A DNA stretch of 64,000 bases from Bog-473 sp963817735. Its GTDB lineage: Bacteria; Actinomycetota; Acidimicrobiia; Acidimicrobiales; RAAP-2. Where the stretch lies: NCBI GenBank assembly GCA_963817735.1, contig CAWFPP010000004.1, forward strand, positions 1 through 64,000, read 5' to 3'. Both the position numbers and the translations under genes were made by a program. The notes under the pieces were generated by a model that was given only the letters and a program-made list of their open reading frames with translations, searched no databases and was not told the origin of the DNA. Numbering within the stretch: the stretch's first letter is position 1; each line of letters opens with the position of its first letter. Below are positions 61,920-64,000 of this stretch, in pieces.

Positions 61920-63578
61920 GTGCCCGACCCCGCCACCACCCCGACCGTCCAGTTCAACCTGGCCAAGGTCTTCGACGTCCTCGTCGAATCCCTGGCCGAC
62001 CGGGAGTGCATCGTCTGGCGCGACCGCCGCCTCACCTACGCCGACCTCCAGGAGCGTTCACGCCGCCTGGCCTCCTACCTGCACGGCCGCGGGCTGGGTG
62101 TGCACCGAGAGCGCGCCGAACTCCAGGGCTGGGAGTCGGGCCAGGACCACGTGGCGTTGGCCCTCTACAACGGCAACGAGTACCTCGAGGGGATGCTGGG
62201 CTCGTACCGGGCCCGCGTCGCCCCCTTCAACGTCAACTACCGCTACGTCGGCGAGGAGCTGCAGTATCTGCTCAACGACGCCAGGCCCCGGGCCATGATC
62301 CTGCACTCCTCACTGGCCCCGACGCTGGCCGAGGTGCTGCCCACCTTGGACTCGCCCCCGGACGTGCTGCTCCAGGTCGAGGACGAATCGGGTCACCCCC
62401 TCCTCCCCGGGGCGGTCTGGTACGAGGAGGCGCTGGCCGCATCCTCGTCGGACGGCGCGCCGGTCGAGCCCTCCCCCGACGACCTCTACGTGCTCTACAC
62501 GGGGGGCACGACGGGCATGCCCAAGGGAGTGCTGTGGCGCCAGCACGACATCTTCATGGCGGCCATGGGCGGCAGGCAGGTGGGCACCTGGAACATCGTC
62601 ACGAGCTACGAGAACCTGACCGAGCGGCTGGCCTCGAGTTACCCCGTGCGGCTGCTGATCCTGCCCCCGCTCATGCACGGCGCCGCGCAGTGGGCCTGCT
62701 TCATGCTGATGGCAACGGGGGCCACGCTGCTCTTCCCGGACAACACGCACCGCGTCGATCCCGACGACGTGTGGTCGGTGGTCGAGCGCGAGAAGGCGAC
62801 CTCCATCACGATCGTCGGCGATGCAGTGCTGCGGCCGCTGCTCGCGCAGCTCGACAAGAAGAAGTACGACCTCTCCTCCTTCTTCGCCGTCGGAAACGGA
62901 GGCGCGCCGCTGACGCCGGCCGTGCGGGCCATGGCGGTCGAGCGCATCCCGAACCTCGTCATCTCGGACTCGGCCGGCTCGTCGGAGACGGGCGCCCAGA
63001 TGCACGTGACGTCCATGGACGACGTGGCGGCGGGTTCCTTCCTGCCGGGGCCGGGCACGCTGGTGGTCGACGAGACCCTGTCGCGTGTGCTGGCGCCGGG
63101 GCACGAGGGCAACGGCTGGCTGGCGCAGACCGGGAACGTGCCGCTCGGGTATCTCGGCGACCCGGAGAAGACGGCGCGCACCTTCCCCGTGATCGACGGC
63201 GTCCGCTACTCCATACCCGGGGACCGGGCCCGGCACCGTTCCGACGGGCAGATCGAGTTGTTGGGCCGGGACTCGGTGACGGTGAACTCGGGGGGCGAGA
63301 AGATCTTCGTCGAGGAGGTGGAGCGGGCCATCGCGGGTCACCCGGCCGTGGCGGACGTGGTCGTGACCGGGCGCCCGTCGGAGCGCTGGGGCCAGGAGGT
63401 GGTGGCCGTGGTGCAGCTGGCCGAGGGTGCGACGACCACCGGCGAGTCGGTGGTCGAGCAGGCCTCGGTGCACATCGCCCGCTACAAGCTGCCCAAGGAA
63501 GTGGTGTTCGTGGAGCTGATCCAGCGCTCGCCCTCGGGCAAGGCCGACTACCGCTGGGCGGCCGAGACGGCCGTCTAG
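61920..63578 (+). CDS. Acyl-CoA synthetase (AMP-binding, FadD-like)
   Basis: 552 residues from a GTG. N-terminal domain FNLAKVFDVLVESLADRECI; P-loop YVLYTGGTTGMPKGVLWRQH near residue 180; ISDSAGSSETGAQMHVTSMD (A5); YSIPGDRARHRSDGQIELLG (A7, Asp); VNSGGEKIFVEEVERAIAGH (A8) and SPSGKADYRWA (catalytic Lys A10). All motifs are intact. Activates a fatty or other carboxylic acid to its CoA ester; the chain length is not predictable. Divergent from the aldehyde dehydrogenase, whose acid product could be a substrate, as a guess. Confidence 0.93.
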   Translation: MPDPATTPTVQFNLAKVFDVLVESLADRECIVWRDRRLTYADLQERSRRLASYLHGRGLGVHRERAELQGWESGQDHVALALYNGNEYLEGMLGSYRARVAPFNVNYRYVGEELQYLLNDARPRAMILHSSLAPTLAEVLPTLDSPPDVLLQVEDESGHPLLPGAVWYEEALAASSSDGAPVEPSPDDLYVLYTGGTTGMPKGVLWRQHDIFMAAMGGRQVGTWNIVTSYENLTERLASSYPVRLLILPPLMHGAAQWACFMLMATGATLLFPDNTHRVDPDDVWSVVEREKATSITIVGDAVLRPLLAQLDKKKYDLSSFFAVGNGGAPLTPAVRAMAVERIPNLVISDSAGSSETGAQMHVTSMDDVAAGSFLPGPGTLVVDETLSRVLAPGHEGNGWLAQTGNVPLGYLGDPEKTARTFPVIDGVRYSIPGDRARHRSDGQIELLGRDSVTVNSGGEKIFVEEVERAIAGHPAVADVVVTGRPSERWGQEVVAVVQLAEGATTTGESVVEQASVHIARYKLPKEVVFVELIQRSPSGKADYRWAAETAV

Positions 63579-63634
63579 GCGGCCGAGGCGGGGACCTGGC
63601 CACGGATTCGACCCGCGGGCCATCGGGCGCGGTC

Positions 63635-64000
63635 GTGCGCACCAGCGCGGCTGGTGCTGCGACCGTTCACCGACGTGGACCGGGCACCCTTCGCCGAGCT
63701 GAACACGCACCCGCTGGTGGTCGAGTCGCTGGGCTCGTCGCCCACGCGGGCGGAGAGCGACGCATGGTGGACCGCTACACCGCCGAGATGGACCGGGAGG
63801 GCTGGGGCTTCTGGGCGGTGGAGGTGGCGGGCGGCGCGCCCTTCATCGGCATGGTCGGGCTGCACCGGGTGCGGACGGATCTGCCCTTCGCTCCGGCGGT
63901 CGAGATCGGCTGGCGGCTCCATCCGGACCACTGGGGCCACGGCTACGCCACCGAGGCGGCGGCGGCGTCGCTGGCCTTCGGCTTCGACGAGGGCGGGCTG
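63635..64000 (+). CDS. GNAT acetyltransferase (RimJ/RimL-like), partial, frameshifted
   Basis: Starts at a GTG; RTS-RLVLRPFTDVDRAPFAEL with one extra base near 63647 between RTS and RLVLRP. A second break lies near 63763; then MVDRYTAEMDREGWGFWAVE, GMVGLHRVRTDLPFAPAVEI and GWRLHPDHWGHGYATEAAAA, the acetyl-CoA-binding GxGxA region. The gene runs off the right edge. Probably acetylates an N-terminus or small molecule. Confidence 0.7.
   Translation, partial: MRTSAAGAATVHRRGPGTLRRAEHAPAGGRVAGLVAHAGGERRMVDRYTAEMDREGWGFWAVEVAGGAPFIGMVGLHRVRTDLPFAPAVEIGWRLHPDHWGHGYATEAAAASLAFGFDEGGL

Overview
This 64-kb window comes from a high-GC actinobacterium. An Acidimicrobiia-like lineage is my inference, from the mycothiol-type PIG-L deacetylase, F420-type LLM and deazaflavin-dependent oxidoreductases, RskA-type anti-sigma factor and actinobacterial MobF relaxase and integrase. 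It falls into three parts.

(1) Positions 1-7,384. A giant minus-strand secreted repeat protein runs off the left edge. It has a signal peptide, a glycine-rich domain and many Ig-like repeats. Its near-identical repeats carry eight single-base insertions; removing all eight leaves one open frame of about 2,130 codons. A truncated tyrosine-integrase remnant lies at 6,882-7,343.

(2) Positions 7,385-44,858. A 37.4-kb integrative element sits in the 3' half of a tRNA-Arg(CCT) gene. A 42-bp direct repeat bounds it: 7,385-7,426, and 44,817-44,858 inside the intact tRNA. The integrase lies next to the intact tRNA, followed inward by a nucleotidyltransferase pair, an excisionase-like gene, candidate oriT sequences and a frameshifted MobF relaxase. 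The cargo is mostly small single genes: membrane, secreted and lipoproteins, a hydrolase, methyltransferase, GrpB, DinB-like, TetR/oxidoreductase, and a sigma/signal-peptidase operon. A short hairpin motif, roughly TGCCCCAGTTCGCCGG, recurs about 20 times in this element and I did not see it outside. In 17 copies it lies within about 50 bp of a stop codon and points in that gene's direction. This looks like a gene-cassette array. At least two mobile-element families sit in copies of the motif: three IS110 insertions and a two-recombinase element with 16-bp terminal inverted repeats. A further IS110, an IS630, a lone recombinase and an unrecognised 521-aa protein complete the mobile content.

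(3) Positions 44,890-64,000 look like ordinary chromosome. They hold S-adenosylhomocysteinase, a sigma/anti-sigma pair, a PIG-L deacetylase, an LLM oxidoreductase coupled to threonine aldolase, a thioesterase, and an LLM/thiolase/KAS III/nucleotidyltransferase operon with 4-bp overlaps. After these come a GH43-like protein, a YceH-like protein, a decayed GntR/ABC pair, an SDR, an aldehyde dehydrogenase, an acyl-CoA ligase and a GNAT enzyme. Several of these also carry single frameshifts, so some breaks throughout the window may be sequence errors rather than biology. All assignments rest on reading the sequence; no database search was run.
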